From Amphirosellinia nigrospora (lineage: Eukaryota > Ascomycota > Sordariomycetes > Xylariales > Xylariaceae): a stretch of DNA of 64,000 nt. Both the position numbers and the translations under genes were made by a program. Below, one piece after another: positions 60,145 through 64,000 of the stretch (positions are counted from its first letter, which is position 1; the number at the start of each line of letters is the position of its first letter). The stretch covers positions 4,270,001 to 4,334,000 of the forward strand of contig SCHM01000001.1 in NCBI GenBank assembly GCA_004123355.1, in the 5' to 3' direction. The notes beneath the pieces were generated by a model. That model did no database searches, had not been told where the DNA came from, and was given only the letters and a program-made list of their open reading frames with translations.

Positions 60145-61054
60145 AATAGTACGTCTCAACAACCTAGTCTTACGGAAGAGATATGTTTCTTTCGGGTTCA
60201 ATTCTCTCTTACTGCGGTGTTACTGACCCCCTTCTACCCCGCAAAACTTGGTCAGAGCATAATTGCCGGGGTTGGAGGTTTGGCTTTTGGACGAATCCCG
60301 CACTAGATCATCGGCAATAATATAGGTACTATATGTGCCTTTGACTATACTCATGCCGGCCGAGAAAATGTCAACTGGTCTTGGGGAAGCGTTCCTCGGT
60401 TAGCCGTTCCTAAATATTTTACATGAAACATGGTTTGCCATGCCTCTATCCGTGAGTTCAGACCAGGGCTCAGCTCCCCCACAAATTCGTGAGAAAGGTG
60501 CTTTAGATAGCTGAATAATGTTTTCCATTGAGTTGATTGGTTTGCCCTTTATATTGATGATACTCAAATGAATTCGGTGTCAACATAGGCTCTACCCAAG
60601 TGTTACGACCTTCGTGTGAGCTGACTGTAGAGTATAATGTGGCATCCAGTGGTGCAAGGAGATGTGAATAGCTAAGGGCTAGACATATACACAGACCTAA
60701 ACCCCTTTGTCAATTCTAGCGAGGCAGTACTAGCGATTCACGAAGGTGGTGATAGCAATGCCAAAGTGGTATGCCGAACGCTTGATGTGTTTACCTAGTA
60801 ACTATGCCTCTATGTCACTCATTACTCACTGTTTCCAATACTTCAACTGATTAAATGAAATTATCCCAGGCTAGATGCACAGTTCGTCTTGGTGGTCGAT
60901 AAAAATGTTTACTATTGGGTGGGTATAGGTATGGTATATTTAATCGAGAAAGCACTTATGATAACAAATTATGAATATAGACAAGACCAGCCGACGAAGG
61001 CGTTGTGAACCTTTTCGTAGTAAAGTCAATTGAAGTCTCAACGTGGTTGACGGT
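60145..61054. other. Intergenic region, no gene seen
   Basis: Spacer between the VAO start and the 3' end of the second SDR, both on the minus strand. No coding signal found. Confidence 0.6.
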
Positions 61055-62129
61055 TCAGGTGGAGAGAGCTTCGATCACATCCTCAACACCAGCAAACGAC
61101 AGTTCACTCATCGTCTCCTTCCACAAAATCTGTGCCATCCGCTCGCCATCAGCTGTATACACAATAGGCGCCATTCTGTCGCCCAAAGGTTAGACGCTTG
61201 ACCAAGAGTTTTATGATAATGACGAGGAACGTACCGTGCAGCGACACCGTCCTCTAGATACTGGCCGTGGACCTCTTCCCCGTGGTTTACTACAGCATCT
61301 ACCATGGACCGAGCGCCCCTAACGCACGAACGACCAAAAACCCGAAAGATGAGCCCCGCGATAAATCCTAATAGCGTCCCCGCGCCGTCGCGGGCGAGGC
61401 CAGATCCGTAGCAAAGACCGGGGTTGACGCAGTTAACGATGGCGACTGAGGGGGCACACGTCGCGTCAGCTCGGCCAAGAACAGCTGCCCGAGAAGCTTG
61501 GAGATGCAATATTGCTGATGGTGGTCGAAGCCCATTGGCTCGTCCAGGGAGGTGAGCAAGGGGCGCCCATCCTGTGGCTTAAGCCGGGACCAGGCCGCCA
61601 CGCTGGATGACACGACGGTCAGCCGGCCGGGGCTGTCCTCAGAACGCCTCTTCGCTTCGAGGACGGGGAGTAGTAAGATTGTTAGGAGAGCTGTCGACAG
61701 GTAGTTGACTTGGACGTCCTCCTCGTGACCGGTTGAGAGCACCGTGTGGGGAATGCGGTAGACGCCGGCATTGAGCACTGCGATGTCGAGATGCTCGAGG
61801 TCTTGGGCGCGGCTGGCGAAGCTCGTGATGGAATCATAGGAGCTATAGTCCAGATGCCATACCTCGATGGTATCGGGCTTAAGATCCCGGCCAGATGCTA
61901 GATCTTCCCCAGCGATTGCTCCCCTTCTCTCATCTCGAACGGCTAGGATGAGTTTACTCAGCCCTCTATCGAGGAAGTGACGAGCGCATTCGAGACCGAT
62001 ACCACTATTAGGTCCTGTTACAATTGCTGTCTTGCCCACGAGGTCGCCAGCAGATATTGTAGTTGTGGAGGGAGGGGCAACTTGTATGGGCGTTACCTTA
62101 TCCATTGACCGTGAGAGAATACCAGTCAT
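61055..62129 (-). CDS. Short-chain dehydrogenase/reductase (SDR)
   Basis: An NAD(P)-dependent SDR, substrate unknown. Exon 1 (61235-62129) starts MTGILSRSMDKVTPIQVAPP and contains the cofactor motif TGPNSGIG, an acidic/charged LAVRDERRG segment, WHLDYSSYDSI, LNAGVYR, SSSVAAW and the catalytic YCISK. The frame slips in the CCCCC run at about 61449-61453. One extra C joins LTRRVPP to SVAIVNCVNPGLCYGSGLAR, as expected after the active site. Intron 61176-61234 (GTACGT...CAG); exon 2 (61055-61175) gives APIVYTADGERMAQILWKET and ends IEALST, about 338 residues. As given, the first frame stops at 61368. It lies about 900 bp from the VAO gene on the same strand and may share its regulation. Confidence 0.9.
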
Positions 62130-64000
62130 TGTTTGTGAGAAACAAGAGTGAAAGGCAAACTTGATGCATCAAGTCCAACATCGCTTCCCATGTCTACTTA
62201 TGAAAATAGCGCAAGGCTGCTGTCATTATCTAGATCGATATAACCTACGTTGACTAGGTAATGATGAGTCGCTCGGCCACTTGGTTCGCCCTGCTGCGCC
62301 TTGTCATGGGTCACGGGTCACGATTTGAGAACCCTTAAGAGAATACGATGTCCTATTCATGCCAAGTGTTGCTCCCTTTGATTGGCTAATTGTTCTGAAT
62401 GGCTGAACGGTGCAAAGAATCCTAGCTGGATCTCGCTTATAACCCTGTCTGGTTGGTAGGGCTGCGGGTACAGCTGGCTGCCTATCAAGACGTAACGATT
62501 GACTAATTCTTCCATGGAGAACACGCTAGAGTACACTCAGTCTATGCTTATTTATATAGCTGCATCGGCTGGGTATATTTCAGCTCATGACCAGAGGTAT
62601 GGGGATAGAGATATACTAAGACAATTCTCTACTCAACCTAACCCGTCAAAACTCATTTAACCGACACCGATAAGTAGAGACGACCGTGCCAGCTTAAGCA
62701 ATGGGATTTCGGAGCTGCATTTATCTAACTAATTTGGCGCACATAATGTGTTAATGCTAGTAATGCAATGGATTTGCGAGACCTGTCTGTCATATCATAC
62801 CTAAGTATTAACTATGTTACCAGCACACCCTTCACCGGACTAGATACTTATATTGATGCTATGCCATAGGTTATCGAAGCCGTCGAGGGCCACGCTGAGA
62901 CTGGATTCCCTAGGCTAGGTATGTGGCATTTAATTGCGGAATATCCCTCGTCATAATGGCAATCAATAGAGGCCGGACACTTCATCAATAGTTCGGGTAC
63001 GTGAGTGAAGGGCCGAGCGAAAGCAATCTCACTAATCTCCGTTAAGGCTCCAATCCGCGTCTATGTGCGCATTTGCGCATCTGATGTTACAATGCTGCCT
63101 GATGCTTGCTGGTTCTGATTGGGGTGCCGTAAGTCCGTTTACCGGCACCATGGGTTGCGACTGTCCGTCCGGGGCTCCCGGATCTAAGGTTCCATCCCCA
63201 CGTCCGGAGGCGGTTATCATCTTCAATGTATATGCAGTATATCTAAGTATTCAGTTTGTTCGAGCAATCATCCCAAGTACGATTCGGTCGCCGTCGCGGT
63301 ATTTCAAGTGCTACCTACATAATGCTGTACAACCCACGATGCGCCCCCGGTCCACCTCCTGACTGCAACGCTGCAAACAGATAGAAAAGCTGTTCAGAGC
63401 ATATCGCGGCACGCCCAAATAAATTATTACATGTCACCGACTTTGGCTTGGGGCTGTAGATGCCCTACGACGGCCCGTGACATACATTCTATCAAGGTGC
63501 TCTTCCGCCGACTTTTAGCTAGTATGATTTGCGGGGGGCGATGTTTTTTCTTTTGTGTTGCTTGGGTTTTCGTCGAGTGCCGCCTTGTCATGTGAGTTCC
63601 GGCCCATTGTCACATCCACCTAGTTTCTTATCTCGATATGATACTATAGATAGTTTCGAGTTCTTTAAGCGAATACAAGCGACATAGACGCCGAAGTACG
63701 ATGCAACTGTGCCCAATATCCAATTGAGGTAGTAACTTCCGTGTTGATACCCGTTGCTGTGCAACACCATAGAAAGTAACGTGGACCCCCACGTTGAAAT
63801 AGTCAACTTCTTTCTGTTAGGTATAGAATCTAGGTAGAGTGCCAATGTTGCAAATGGGAGTTAGGTAGATATCGCAGCAGTTTCATCATCATTACGTTAT
63901 GCAGCCCACCCTTTGAAGTTAACGGCGGCAATACTTATTTTGAGCCTGACAGTTTGCTTGCCTTCCACCGCTCTTAGAGAACGGCAGCTTTCGTGTCACC
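62130..64000. other. Intergenic region at the right edge, no recognised gene
   Basis: Two short open frames (plus 63063-63362, minus 63588-63845) have no recognisable motif. The region is otherwise AT-rich. A gene beginning past the window edge cannot be excluded. Confidence 0.5.

Overview
The window is nuclear DNA of a filamentous ascomycete, most likely a Sordariomycete. The signs are short introns (about 50-130 nt, GT...AG, often with a CTGAC- or CTAAC-like branch site), fungal-type versions of widely conserved genes, a scytalone dehydratase of the DHN-melanin type, a Crh-type GH16 cell-wall enzyme, and large intergenic spaces sprinkled with ACCTAGGT-type palindromes. The species cannot be named from this sequence. 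Exon models below were built by hand from splice sites, reading phase and recalled family landmarks; no alignment was run.

Layout. 0.9-4.5 kb holds a compact set of housekeeping genes: a ZNF511-like zinc finger protein (+), BUD31 splicing factor (-), the complex I LYR subunit NDUFA6/14.8 kDa (+) and RNA polymerase I/III subunit RPC19 (-). 4.5-10 kb has no gene I recognise. 10.0-11.5 kb carries a proline-rich protein of unknown role. 14.3-15.9 kb is a SAT4/HAL4 kinase (-). 15.9-23.7 kb is gene-poor. 23.7-26.3 kb is a CaMKK/Ssp1-type kinase (-). 27.4-32.2 kb holds BET5 (+), PEX3 (-) and ATG101 (+). 33.2-35.4 kb is a forkhead transcription factor (-). A tRNA-Lys(CTT) lies at 38.8 kb. ATG16 (+) and DOT1 (-) are at 40.3-43.0 kb. 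A Crh-type GH16 protein with a very long Ser/Thr-rich repeat tail covers 44.6-48.9 kb, followed by a Cys-rich membrane protein (50.0-50.9 kb). The last 12.5 kb looks metabolic: scytalone dehydratase (-), an SDR (+), a small F-box protein (-), an HPP membrane protein (-), a vanillyl-alcohol-oxidase-type flavoenzyme (-) and a second SDR (-).

Most notable observation. Many of these conserved genes can be read only by assuming that one base (sometimes two) is missing from the DNA, usually in a short G/C or A/T run. I see this in RPC19, the 10-kb gene, SAT4, PEX3, ATG101, the forkhead gene, ATG16, DOT1, the GH16 gene, the Cys-rich protein, scytalone dehydratase, the F-box gene, the VAO gene and the second SDR, about 35 sites in all. 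Almost all are losses, and they break essential single-copy genes. The simplest reading is a long-read assembly with uncorrected homopolymer deletions, not decay of the genes. BUD31, NDUFA6, BET5 and the CaMKK gene read cleanly through all exons. Gene ends below are those of the restored reading and therefore often differ from the nearest in-frame stop.

Biological points of interest are an 11-nt micro-exon in the VAO gene, a 60-nt stop-free intron just before the Rossmann motif of the first SDR, the 38-residue and Cys-module repeats of the GH16 tail, and the scytalone dehydratase-SDR-HPP-VAO-SDR neighbourhood.
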